Below, one piece after another: positions 1 to 5,901 of a stretch of 5,901 bases of DNA; the stretch's first letter is position 1, and each line of letters opens with the position of its first letter. The notes under the pieces were generated by a model. It searched no databases. It was not told where the DNA came from and saw only the letters and a program-made list of their open reading frames with translations. The position numbers and the translations under genes are program-made. Origin of the DNA: Ignavibacteriaceae bacterium (GTDB lineage: Bacteria > Bacteroidota > Ignavibacteria > Ignavibacteriales > Ignavibacteriaceae); the NCBI GenBank assembly GCA_026193755.1, contig JAPHUI010000443.1, positions 1 to 5,901 on the forward strand. The letters run 5' to 3'.

Positions 1-573
1 ATTATAATCCAGGGAATAGTAGAAGACGGAGCAGCTTCTAAATCAGATATTAGAGCAGGAGATGTTATTCTCGAAATTGATGGTCGTCCTGTTAATAAAC
101 CTAATGAATTGCAGAGCTATGTTGCTTCACTTACGGCAGGTACAAATGTTAAGCTTAAATTATTCAGAGATGGAGAAACAATAGAGAGAAATGTAACTCT
201 TAAAGCGCGTGACGCCGATGTAAAAACAGAACCTGCTTCTCAAGAAGAGGAGACAGAAAGCAAGGATAATTCCAATTTGACTTCAGCGACGTTTGATAAT
301 ATTGGATTGACGGTTAAAAACCTCTCTGAAAAAGATAAAACAGATTTCAAAGTAAATCATGGTGTACTTATTACTGATGTTAAACCATTCAGTATAGCAG
401 AAGACCAGAGATTATTTGCTGGGCTTGTTATCGTTGAGGCAAATAAAGAGCAAGTTGATAATGTTCAGGATTTTAAGAATGCAATTGAGAAGAAGAAAGG
501 CTCAGCATTATTGCTTAAGGTAGTAGATCAGGATGGTAATAATAGATTCATAGGTATTGAAATACCTGAATAG
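1..573 (+). CDS. degP: HtrA/DegP-family serine protease, C-terminal PDZ region (5' truncated by window)
   Basis: The reading frame is open from base 1 and ends at TAG 571-573, giving 190 residues. This is the C-terminal part of a periplasmic HtrA/DegP/DegQ-type protease-chaperone, which degrades or holds misfolded envelope proteins. Residues 1-70 are most of PDZ1: a VEDGAA turn (7-12), then RAGDVILEIDGRPV (18-31) and KLKLFRDGE (51-59), which match the DegP PDZ1 core. Residues 71-97 are an acidic, E/S/K-rich linker. Residues 98-190 form PDZ2, with IGLTVKNL (101-108), GVLITDV (121-127), GLVIVEANKEQV (141-152) and a final beta strand ending IEIPE. The trypsin-like domain with its His-Asp-Ser triad lies upstream, outside the window. 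A TTG at 109 lies inside the PDZ1 fold and is not the start. The usual Asp of the PDZ2 G-D-V-I motif is Leu142. An intrinsic terminator follows 26 bp after the stop. DegP and DegQ cannot be told apart from this part alone; the family is secure. Confidence 0.9.
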   Translation: MIIQGIVEDGAASKSDIRAGDVILEIDGRPVNKPNELQSYVASLTAGTNVKLKLFRDGETIERNVTLKARDADVKTEPASQEEETESKDNSNLTSATFDNIGLTVKNLSEKDKTDFKVNHGVLITDVKPFSIAEDQRLFAGLVIVEANKEQVDNVQDFKNAIEKKKGSALLLKVVDQDGNNRFIGIEIPE

Positions 574-599
574 TTGATGTCTAAACATTAGAAAGCTGG

Positions 600-629
600 A
601 CGTCCCGATTTTTATCGGGACGTTTTTTT
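600..629 (+). terminator. Rho-independent terminator after the HtrA-family gene
   Basis: A perfect 10-bp stem pairs ACGTCCCGAT (600-609) with ATCGGGACGT (614-623) around a TTTT loop (610-613). A run of seven T follows at 623-629. The stem is GC-rich against an AT-rich background. It starts 26 bp after the htrA stop and ends 29 bp before aroC, so it should end the htrA transcript and separate it from aroC. Confidence 0.93.
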
Positions 630-658
630 ATATTTAGATTCAAACAAAAAATATTTTT

Positions 659-1870
659 ATGATTAGATTTTTAACAGCGGGTGAATCACACGGTAAAGCA
701 TTAGTTACAATTATAGAAGGCTTTTCCTCCAATATTACCATTGGTAAAAAATATATTGACTATCAGCTAAAAAGAAGGCAAGCTGGTTATGGCAGAAATT
801 CAAGAATGAAAATTGAATCAGATTCGGTTCAGATATTAAGTGGAATTAGGTTTGGCAAAACTATTGGCTCACCAATTTCTTTTCTTATAGAAAATAAAGA
901 TTGGGCTAACTGGCGTGATATAATGGACATTGAAGGATCATTAAAATCTATTGATAAAATAACAATTCCTCGACCGGGTCATGCTGATCTTGTTGGTGTA
1001 ACAAAATATAATTTTAATGATATAAGAAACTCTATAGAACGATCGAGTGCAAGGGAAACTGCCGCAAGAGTTGTAGCCGGGTCTATTGCAAGAAAATTTC
1101 TTGAAGAATTTGGAATCTCAGTCGGTAGTTGTGTTGAAAGTATTGGTGGAATATATTCATCAACCAATATCTTAAGTCAGTTAGTTCAGAATGGAAGTTC
1201 AGAAAAAAAATCTGGATGGGACATTTCATTAAAAGCCGATAAAAGTTCGGTCCGAGTTTTAGATCAGACTCAGGAAAAGAAAATCATTGATAAAATTAAA
1301 ACTGCAAAGAAAAACGGTGATACATTAGGCGGGACATTTATAGTGATGGCGACGGGCATACCCGCTGGGCTCGGAAGTTTTATGCATTATGACCGAAAAC
1401 TTGATGCAGATATCGCTTTTCATTTGATGTCTATTAATGCTGTAAAGGCTATTGAAATTGGTGATGGTTTAAAAAATGCTGAAAAGTTCGGTTCAAAAGT
1501 CCAAGATGAAATTGTACTGAGTAAAAATATTTTTACCCGGAAAACAAATTATTCTGGTGGCATTGAAGGCGGAGTTTCTAATGGATTACCGATAATTGTA
1601 AGGTCTGCTATGAAACCCATTTCTACTTTGTCGAAACCAATCAGCAGTATTGATTTAAGTACAATGAAAAAGGTTTCATCAAGATATGAGCGAAGTGATT
1701 TTACGGCGGTTCCATCTTGTGCAGTGATTGCAGAAAGTATGCTTGCATGGGTTATTGCAAAACATTTTCTAGCTAAGTTTGGCGGTGACTCTATTGAAGA
1801 AACAAAAGATAATTTTAATTCCTTCAAAAAAAAATCATTTAAAAGAATAAGAAAAGAGTTTAGAAAATAA
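659..1870 (+). CDS. aroC: Chorismate synthase
   Basis: This cytoplasmic enzyme catalyses the last shikimate-pathway step, 5-enolpyruvylshikimate-3-phosphate to chorismate plus phosphate, using reduced FMN. The 403 residues suit the family, whose members are usually about 360-400 long. All three family signatures are present: GESHGKALVTIIEG (8-21, with the conserved His11), RSSARETAARVVAGSIA (128-144) after GHAD (107-110, His108), and RSDFTAVPSCAVIAESMLAW (345-364, Asp347). GIPAGLGS (233-240), HYDRKLDA (243-250), SINAVKAIEIGDG (258-270) and SGGIEGGVSNG (299-309) are also typical. The RSD form of the last signature resembles Bacillus-type rather than E. coli-type enzymes. The ATG at 659 gives the canonical N-terminus M-I-R-F-L-T-A-G-E-S-H. 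No Shine-Dalgarno is visible; the leader is A/T-rich. The last 15 residues are strongly basic and lie after the conserved fold. The stop is one base before the next ATG, so the two genes are probably co-transcribed. Confidence 0.97.
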   Translation: MIRFLTAGESHGKALVTIIEGFSSNITIGKKYIDYQLKRRQAGYGRNSRMKIESDSVQILSGIRFGKTIGSPISFLIENKDWANWRDIMDIEGSLKSIDKITIPRPGHADLVGVTKYNFNDIRNSIERSSARETAARVVAGSIARKFLEEFGISVGSCVESIGGIYSSTNILSQLVQNGSSEKKSGWDISLKADKSSVRVLDQTQEKKIIDKIKTAKKNGDTLGGTFIVMATGIPAGLGSFMHYDRKLDADIAFHLMSINAVKAIEIGDGLKNAEKFGSKVQDEIVLSKNIFTRKTNYSGGIEGGVSNGLPIIVRSAMKPISTLSKPISSIDLSTMKKVSSRYERSDFTAVPSCAVIAESMLAWVIAKHFLAKFGGDSIEETKDNFNSFKKKSFKRIRKEFRK

Positions 1871-1871
1871 T

Positions 1872-2513
1872 ATGGTTCGGGTAAAAATATTTACTTTTAA
1901 TCTATTTAATGAGAACACATTTGTTCTTTGGGACGATGAAACAAAAGAATCTGCCGTTATTGATCCGGGTACCTCTACAGCAGATGAACAAAAAATATTC
2001 ACTGATTTTATTATAAGCCAGAAGCTGAATATCAAATATTTAATAAATACGCATTGCCATATTGATCATATTCTCGGCTGCAAATTTGTGAAAGAGAAAT
2101 TTAATGCGGTTTATTATGCGCCGGAAAAAGATATTGTACTTCTGAAAAATTCAGTAATGCAGGCACAGATGTTTGATATAGTTTTCGAAGAACCTCCTGA
2201 ACCCGATAAGCTGATTAGTGAGAAAACTGAAATTTTTCTGGGCAATTCTAAAATTGAATTTTTATTTACTCCAGGACATACACCTGGTGAATATTGTCTT
2301 TATCTGCAAAAAGAAAGAATTTGTATTACTGGTGATGTTTTATTTAAGGAAGGTATTGGAAGAACTGATTTATGGGGCGGCGATTACGATGCTTTGATTA
2401 ACTCTATTGAAAATAAATTATTTTCATTACCCGATGATGTAAAGATTTATCCCGGACATGGTGAAGCAAGTACTATCGGTTACGAAAAACAATATAATCC
2501 TTTTCTTGTATAA
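1872..2513 (+). CDS. Metallo-beta-lactamase-fold hydrolase, glyoxalase II-like
   Basis: This is a 213-residue, probably cytoplasmic, dinuclear-metal hydrolase of the MBL superfamily. The metal ligands can be read directly: T-H-C-H-I-D-H (60-66; His61, His63, Asp65, His66), His136 in TPGHTPGE, Asp155 in TGDVLF and His196 in PGHGEAS. GIGRTDLWGGD (161-171) and the ending TIGYEKQYNPF are typical of the short glyoxalase II-like group (hydroxyacylglutathione hydrolase/YcbL). The protein lacks the long C-terminal substrate-binding domain of classical GloB (about 250 residues). The N-terminal pattern with NENTFVLW and AVIDPG is also usual for this group. Members hydrolyse thioesters or related metabolites such as S-lactoylglutathione, but the true substrate cannot be read from sequence. 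There is no signal peptide. The ATG lies one base after the aroC stop with only a weak purine-rich stretch upstream, which suggests translational coupling. No functional link to chorismate synthesis is known to me. Confidence 0.92.
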   Translation: MVRVKIFTFNLFNENTFVLWDDETKESAVIDPGTSTADEQKIFTDFIISQKLNIKYLINTHCHIDHILGCKFVKEKFNAVYYAPEKDIVLLKNSVMQAQMFDIVFEEPPEPDKLISEKTEIFLGNSKIEFLFTPGHTPGEYCLYLQKERICITGDVLFKEGIGRTDLWGGDYDALINSIENKLFSLPDDVKIYPGHGEASTIGYEKQYNPFLV

Positions 2514-2534
2514 TTTTTTATTCATTGTATAATT
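2506..2534 (+). repeat. Duplicated TTGTATAATT upstream of the carboxyltransferase gene, possible promoter
   Basis: TTGTATAATT occurs at 2506-2515, overlapping the stop of the hydrolase gene, and again at 2525-2534. Each copy contains TATAAT (2509-2514 and 2528-2533). The TTG of copy one could serve as a weak -35 (TTGTAT, 16-bp spacer) for the second TATAAT, but transcription would then begin at about 2540, right on the Shine-Dalgarno. The first TATAAT would leave a more usual leader of about 29 nt but has no clear -35. In such AT-rich DNA this may be chance; promoter function is inference. Confidence 0.3.
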
Positions 2535-2539
2535 CTATT

Positions 2540-2545
2540 GAGGTG
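2540..2545 (+). promoter_or_regulatory. Shine-Dalgarno site of the carboxyltransferase gene
   Basis: GAGGTG lies four bases before the ATG at 2550 and is complementary to the usual anti-SD end of 16S rRNA. It fixes the start codon. It is the only strong Shine-Dalgarno among the four starts in the window. Confidence 0.75.
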
Positions 2546-2549
2546 AGCA

Positions 2550-4094
2550 ATGAACGATAAAATAGATAAACTTTCAAAACTTAAAGAAGATGCGAAGCTT
2601 GGCGGTGGTAAAGAAAGGATTAAAAGCCAACACGAAAAAGGTAAACTAACTGCCAGGGAAAGAATTGAACTTCTTGTAGATGAGAAAAGTTTTGAAGAAA
2701 TTGATATGTTCGTCAAACATCGTGCAACTGATTTTGGATTAGATAAACAGCATTTCCCGGGTGACGGTGTGGTTACTGGATTCGCAAGAATTGATGGAAG
2801 ACCTGTTGCACTTTTTAGTCAGGATTTTACTGTATTTGGAGGTTCGCTTTCTGGAGCGCACGCAGAAAAAATTGTAAAAGTTATGAAGATGGCTATGAAG
2901 GCTGGAATTCCTTTGATAGGATTGAATGATTCAGGAGGTGCAAGAATTCAGGAAGGAGTTGTAAGTCTTGGTGGTTATGCAGACATTTTTTTATTGAACA
3001 CTCTTGCATCCGGAGTGGTACCCCAAATTTCTGTTGTACTTGGACCTTGTGCCGGGGGAGCAGTTTATTCACCAGCAATCACTGATTTTATTTTTATGGT
3101 GAAGAATACTAGCTATATGTTTGTTACAGGGCCTAATGTTGTAAAGACTGTTACACATGAAGATGTTAGCTTTGAAGATCTTGGAGGTGCTGAGACTCAT
3201 GCAAGTAAGAGTGGTGTGGCTCATTTTATTTATGATAATGAAGTCGAAACTTTGCACCATGTAAGAAAACTTTTGAGTTTCATTCCACTAAATTACCGAG
3301 ATAAATCTCCTGAAAAAGAATTCGATTATAGTTTAGTTACTCCTGAGACAAAACTAAATGAAATCATTCCGGATAATCCTAACAAGCCTTATGACATGAA
3401 GCAAATCATAAATTTACTTGCAGATGAGAATGATTTTGTTGAAGTGCATCAGTATTATGCTGAAAATATTATCTGCGGATTCTGTAGAATAGGCGGGATG
3501 GCAATAGGTGTTATTGCAAACCAACCGCAAGTACTTGCAGGTGTTCTGGATATAAATGCTTCAACAAAGGCGGCTCGGTTTGTAAGATTTTGTGATGCAT
3601 TTAATATTCCAATGCTCGTACTTGTTGATGTGCCTGGTTTTTTACCTGGAACAGAACAAGAATGGAATGGTATTATTCGACATGGCGCTAAACTTTTATT
3701 TGCTTTCAGTGAAGCGACTGTTCCCAAGGTTACAGTAATAACCAGGAAAGCATACGGTGGAGCTTATGACGTTATGAACTCGAAGCATATTCGTGGTGAT
3801 TTTAATTTTGCCTGGCCTTCATCTGAAATTGCGGTAATGGGACCAAAAGGTGCTGTTGAAATCATTTTTAAAAAAGAAATAGCCAAAGCAAAAGATCCGG
3901 CAAACGAAATTGAGAAAAAATTATCCGAATACATAGAAAAATTTGCCAATCCCTACATAACTGCCGAAAGAGGTTACGTAGATGATGTAATTGCACCCCA
4001 GGAAACGAAGCAAAAACTTATTTACGCTTTTAATCTTCTTCGCACAAAAGTTGATACTAATCCAAAGAAGAAGCACGGGAATATTCCCCTTTAG
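2550..4094 (+). CDS. pccB: Acyl-CoA carboxylase carboxyltransferase (beta) subunit, propionyl-CoA carboxylase / methylmalonyl-CoA decarboxylase alpha type
   Basis: This 514-residue subunit moves carboxyl groups between carboxybiotin and an acyl-CoA, interconverting propionyl-CoA and (S)-methylmalonyl-CoA. Length and architecture match PccB/MmdA, with two crotonase-like halves. The N-terminal half has [12 protein letters not shown] (31-42), [13 protein letters not shown] (96-108) and oxyanion-type motifs [10 protein letters not shown] (128-137) and [12 protein letters not shown] (165-176). The C-terminal half has [20 protein letters not shown] (324-343), [13 protein letters not shown] (359-371), [11 protein letters not shown] (399-409) and [11 protein letters not shown] (428-438). 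The tail KKKHGNIPL is the usual family ending, so the protein is complete. Asp407 sits where Streptomyces PccB has the Asp reported to favour propionyl-CoA; acetyl-CoA-accepting homologues have Ile. The start is supported by GAGGTG upstream. No biotin carboxylase, biotin carrier, epimerase or membrane decarboxylase subunit is in the window. Whether it serves a soluble carboxylase, a transcarboxylase or a Na+-pumping decarboxylase therefore stays open. Confidence 0.93.
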   Translation: MNDKIDKLSKLKEDAKLGGGKERIKSQHEKGKLTARERIELLVDEKSFEEIDMFVKHRATDFGLDKQHFPGDGVVTGFARIDGRPVALFSQDFTVFGGSLSGAHAEKIVKVMKMAMKAGIPLIGLNDSGGARIQEGVVSLGGYADIFLLNTLASGVVPQISVVLGPCAGGAVYSPAITDFIFMVKNTSYMFVTGPNVVKTVTHEDVSFEDLGGAETHASKSGVAHFIYDNEVETLHHVRKLLSFIPLNYRDKSPEKEFDYSLVTPETKLNEIIPDNPNKPYDMKQIINLLADENDFVEVHQYYAENIICGFCRIGGMAIGVIANQPQVLAGVLDINASTKAARFVRFCDAFNIPMLVLVDVPGFLPGTEQEWNGIIRHGAKLLFAFSEATVPKVTVITRKAYGGAYDVMNSKHIRGDFNFAWPSSEIAVMGPKGAVEIIFKKEIAKAKDPANEIEKKLSEYIEKFANPYITAERGYVDDVIAPQETKQKLIYAFNLLRTKVDTNPKKKHGNIPL

Positions 4095-4095
4095 G

Positions 4096-4105
4096 TGGTT
4101 AACCA
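4096..4105. repeat. 10-bp perfect palindrome TGGTTAACCA
   Basis: TGGTTAACCA is its own reverse complement and starts two bases after the carboxyltransferase stop. It has no loop and no T-tract, so it does not look like an intrinsic terminator. It could be a protein-binding site, but a single copy gives no support beyond symmetry. Confidence 0.25.
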
Positions 4106-4136
4106 TTTGATTAAAGTAGAGTTATAAGAAACATTT

Positions 4137-4192
4137 GAATTTTTACTTGATAAAAGTATTCTAAAACACTAAATTTGATAAAGAATTTTTAC
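4137..4192 (+). repeat. Direct repeat GAATTTTTAC flanking the putative transglycosylase promoter
   Basis: Perfect 10-bp copies lie at 4137-4146 and 4183-4192, one touching the -33 element and one just beyond the -7 element. ATTTGA also occurs at 4105-4110, 4133-4138 and 4173-4178. The copies may be operator-like, or chance in AT-rich DNA. The rest of the 111-bp gap (4095-4205) shows no gene or terminator. Confidence 0.25.
4146..4177 (+). promoter_or_regulatory. Putative Bacteroidota-type promoter (TTG-N20-TAAATTTG)
   Basis: TAAATTTG (4170-4177) fits the Bacteroidota -7 consensus TAnnTTTG exactly. CTTG (4146-4149) lies 20 bp upstream and provides the TTG of the -33 element, within the usual 19-21 bp spacing. 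Transcription would start near 4184, giving a leader of about 20 nt before the ATG at 4206. That leader has only a weak purine stretch (AGAGAAG, 4197-4203) two bases before the start. Confidence 0.55.
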
Positions 4193-4205
4193 CAATAGAG
4201 AAGAT

Positions 4206-5901
4206 ATGACAACAAAAGTTCTAAAACTGCTTATTATTTCAATATTACTAATTATGTATTCTTGCAGCAGTAATGATGAAATAACCAAGAAGTCCGATGA
4301 AGTCCCATATCAAAAAAATAGTGTTGTGGCTGAAATGCTTGAGCAAGCGAGGCAATACTATTTAACAGCACTCGAAAAACAGAAATCAAGCTCAGTGGAA
4401 GAAACTGTACAAAATTATGAATCTGCATTAAGAATTATAAACAACCTTAGCTACTATCCTGGTGTTGATGACAATGAAGCTTATATCGAGTTAGAGACTT
4501 CAATCATAGAAGATTATAAAGCATATGTTGACGGTTTACCTGAACTTCCTTCCGGTGTTTCTTTAGCAGCTCTTGAAGAATGGATGAAAGATTCAGTACC
4601 CGAAATTGAATTACCTGAAGGTGAAAAGACTGAGAATGAAATCATTCCTGGCGATATACCTCTTGAAGTGAATCCGTACGTTGAACAATATCTGACTTAT
4701 TTTACTGGTAGAGGTAGTGAGGTAATGACAAACTGGCTTGAAAGGTCGGGTAAATATTTTCCTGTTATGTCCGGGATATTTGCAAGAGAAGGTTTACCAA
4801 GACAACTGATTTATTTAAGTATGATGGAGAGTGGCCTTAATCCAAAAGCACGTTCGTGGGCGAGGGCAGTCGGGTTATGGCAGTTTATTAAATCAACAGG
4901 TAAGCTGTACGGTCTGGAGTCAAGTTTTTATTTTGACGAGAGAAGAGACCCAATTAAATCTACTATGGCTGCGGCGAAGCATTTGAAAGATTTATATAGT
5001 TCTCTTGGAGACTGGTATCTTGCCTTGGCTGCTTACAATGCTGGCGAAGGTCGGATAAGAAGGGCAATGCAGAAATCAGGGGCAAGTGATTTTTGGTCGC
5101 TCAGAAGATATTTGCCCAGACAAACCAGAAATTATGTCCCACAATACATTGCTGTAAGTTTGATTGCCTCGGACCCCGAAGCATTCGGATTTTCTAATAT
5201 TCAATATCAGAATCCTTACGAATATGAAACTTATAATGTTCCCGGTGCAATCGATCTTGGCTACTTAGCCACCATTTCAGGAACTGATGCCGAAACATTA
5301 TACGATATGAATCCTGAACTAACTCAACTGAGTACTCCCCCGGATTTTCCGGGAGGATATCCATTAAAAATACCGAAAGGATCGTTAGAACAGTTTACTT
5401 CACAGATGCAAAATATTCCTGAATCAGCACGCCGGATATTTTTAGTGCACGAAGTTAGAAGAGGTGAGACTTTAACAAAGATTGCAAGAAAATATGGAGT
5501 ATCAATTTACGATTTAGCTGATGCTAATAACATTTCAACTAAATCAAAATTATATGTTGGTGTGCCATTAAGAATTCCGGTTCTGGTTAATCCGAACGAG
5601 AACGATTACTCTTCTAATACAGATATTGCAATTGCAAATGATAGTGGAAATAATACTGATCAGGAATATGTATCACCTTATAATTCTTTGAACGGCAAAG
5701 ATCAGAATGAAGAAGTTGTTGCAGTTAACGAAGTTGATGAATCCTCAACTGAAACGGATAGCGTAACCGAAGAAACTTTAGTTGCTGACTTAGGAAATGA
5801 AGAAAAGGAATCTATCGGTACGATGGATGCAATCATTCCTGATGGATTTGTTCCAGTTGATTATCGTGTGAAAAAAGACGATAGCCTGTTAGGTATTGCT
5901 G
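4206..5901 (+). CDS. mltD: MltD-like membrane-bound lytic murein transglycosylase with LysM domains (3' truncated by window)
   Basis: The frame is open from ATG 4206 to the window end (565 codons, no stop). The product should be an envelope lipoprotein that cleaves the MurNAc-GlcNAc bond of peptidoglycan non-hydrolytically. Residues 1-20 are a lipoprotein signal: Lys-containing N-terminus, hydrophobic core and I-M-Y-S-C with Cys20 as the lipidated residue. Residues 38-155 are mostly predicted helical and acidic, not recognised as a named domain. Residues 185-325 are the SLT/MltD catalytic domain, with [18 protein letters not shown] (196-213, catalytic Glu208), GLWQF (223-227), [19 protein letters not shown] (269-287) and [14 protein letters not shown] (303-316). 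Residues 340-391 look like a degenerate LysM. Residues 412-458 are a clear LysM ([17 protein letters not shown]). An acidic D/E/N/S-rich linker (about 463-548) leads to another LysM starting at about 552 and cut by the window edge. Its own promoter probably lies upstream. Identification is strong; MltD rather than another LysM-bearing SLT protein is by domain order. Confidence 0.93.
   Translation, partial: MTTKVLKLLIISILLIMYSCSSNDEITKKSDEVPYQKNSVVAEMLEQARQYYLTALEKQKSSSVEETVQNYESALRIINNLSYYPGVDDNEAYIELETSIIEDYKAYVDGLPELPSGVSLAALEEWMKDSVPEIELPEGEKTENEIIPGDIPLEVNPYVEQYLTYFTGRGSEVMTNWLERSGKYFPVMSGIFAREGLPRQLIYLSMMESGLNPKARSWARAVGLWQFIKSTGKLYGLESSFYFDERRDPIKSTMAAAKHLKDLYSSLGDWYLALAAYNAGEGRIRRAMQKSGASDFWSLRRYLPRQTRNYVPQYIAVSLIASDPEAFGFSNIQYQNPYEYETYNVPGAIDLGYLATISGTDAETLYDMNPELTQLSTPPDFPGGYPLKIPKGSLEQFTSQMQNIPESARRIFLVHEVRRGETLTKIARKYGVSIYDLADANNISTKSKLYVGVPLRIPVLVNPNENDYSSNTDIAIANDSGNNTDQEYVSPYNSLNGKDQNEEVVAVNEVDESSTETDSVTEETLVADLGNEEKESIGTMDAIIPDGFVPVDYRVKKDDSLLGIA

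Noticed and set aside
109..573. A separate 154-residue gene starting at TTG 109
   Set aside because: The same frame is open to base 1, and the upstream residues complete a PDZ domain (RAGDVILEIDG). The TTG encodes an internal Leu of the HtrA protein.
629..636. TATATTTA as a -7 element for aroC
   Set aside because: It is one mismatch from TAnnTTTG, overlaps the terminator T-tract and has no TTG at 19-21 bp upstream. The aroC promoter could not be assigned.
979..1167. Minus-strand open frame opposite aroC, and similar ones at 1549-1827, 1835-2035, 2522-2716, 2893-3078, 3069-3260, 3455-3727, 3764-3949 and 3921-4106
   Set aside because: They lie antisense to, or largely over, genes with clear family motifs. 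They are short, lack recognisable domains and Shine-Dalgarno sites, and are expected by chance.
4096..4105. TGGTTAACCA as a terminator of the carboxyltransferase gene
   Set aside because: There is no loop, the stem is at most a few base pairs and no T-tract follows. I see no intrinsic terminator after this gene.
4141..4158. Hairpins TACTT-GATAA-AAGTA and TTTTA-CTTGA-TAAAA in the leader region
   Set aside because: These are five-base AT stems with negligible stability, and they overlap the putative -33 element. They are probably chance.
1..5901. A novel defence, mobile or secondary-metabolism system
   Set aside because: All coding sequence is assigned to common core or envelope families. There are no transposases, integrases, CRISPR-like repeats, tRNAs or islands of different composition that I can see.

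Overview
The window is a stretch of ordinary bacterial chromosome, AT-rich, with every recognisable gene on the + strand. It holds three complete genes and two that run off the ends. The organism is most likely a member of the Bacteroidota/Chlorobiota (FCB) group, perhaps Ignavibacteria-like. The reasons are low GC, starts mostly without a Shine-Dalgarno, a TTG-N20-TAAATTTG promoter of Bacteroidota type before the last gene, and a lipoprotein signal ending in S-C. The aroC protein carries the RSD-type C-terminal signature seen in Bacillus-like enzymes rather than the RHDP type I would expect in mainstream Bacteroidetes. That is a weak hint towards a deeper-branching FCB lineage. This placement is inference from one locus.

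Layout: (1) 1-573 is the C-terminal part of an HtrA/DegP-family periplasmic protease, with the end of PDZ1, an acidic linker and PDZ2. A textbook intrinsic terminator follows at 600-629. (2) 659-1870 is aroC, chorismate synthase. One base after its stop, 1872-2513 encodes a metallo-beta-lactamase-fold hydrolase of the glyoxalase II-like type. (3) After 36 bp containing a duplicated TTGTATAATT, 2550-4094 encodes a biotin-dependent acyl-CoA carboxylase carboxyltransferase subunit of the PccB/MmdA type. (4) A 111-bp gap with a probable Bacteroidota-type promoter leads to an MltD-like lipoprotein lytic transglycosylase with LysM domains, starting at 4206 and running off the end.

The genes do not form one pathway. 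They cover envelope protein quality control (HtrA), aromatic precursor synthesis (AroC), probable thioester or aldehyde detoxification (MBL), propionyl/methylmalonyl-CoA metabolism (PccB/MmdA) and peptidoglycan turnover (MltD). The terminator separates htrA from aroC. aroC, the hydrolase and possibly the carboxyltransferase could share a transcript, and the transglycosylase appears to have its own promoter.

I found no mobile element, CRISPR array, tRNA, rRNA, riboswitch or novel defence-like system. The findings are modest: initiation signals, one specificity residue, a cryptic LysM-like segment and small repeats.
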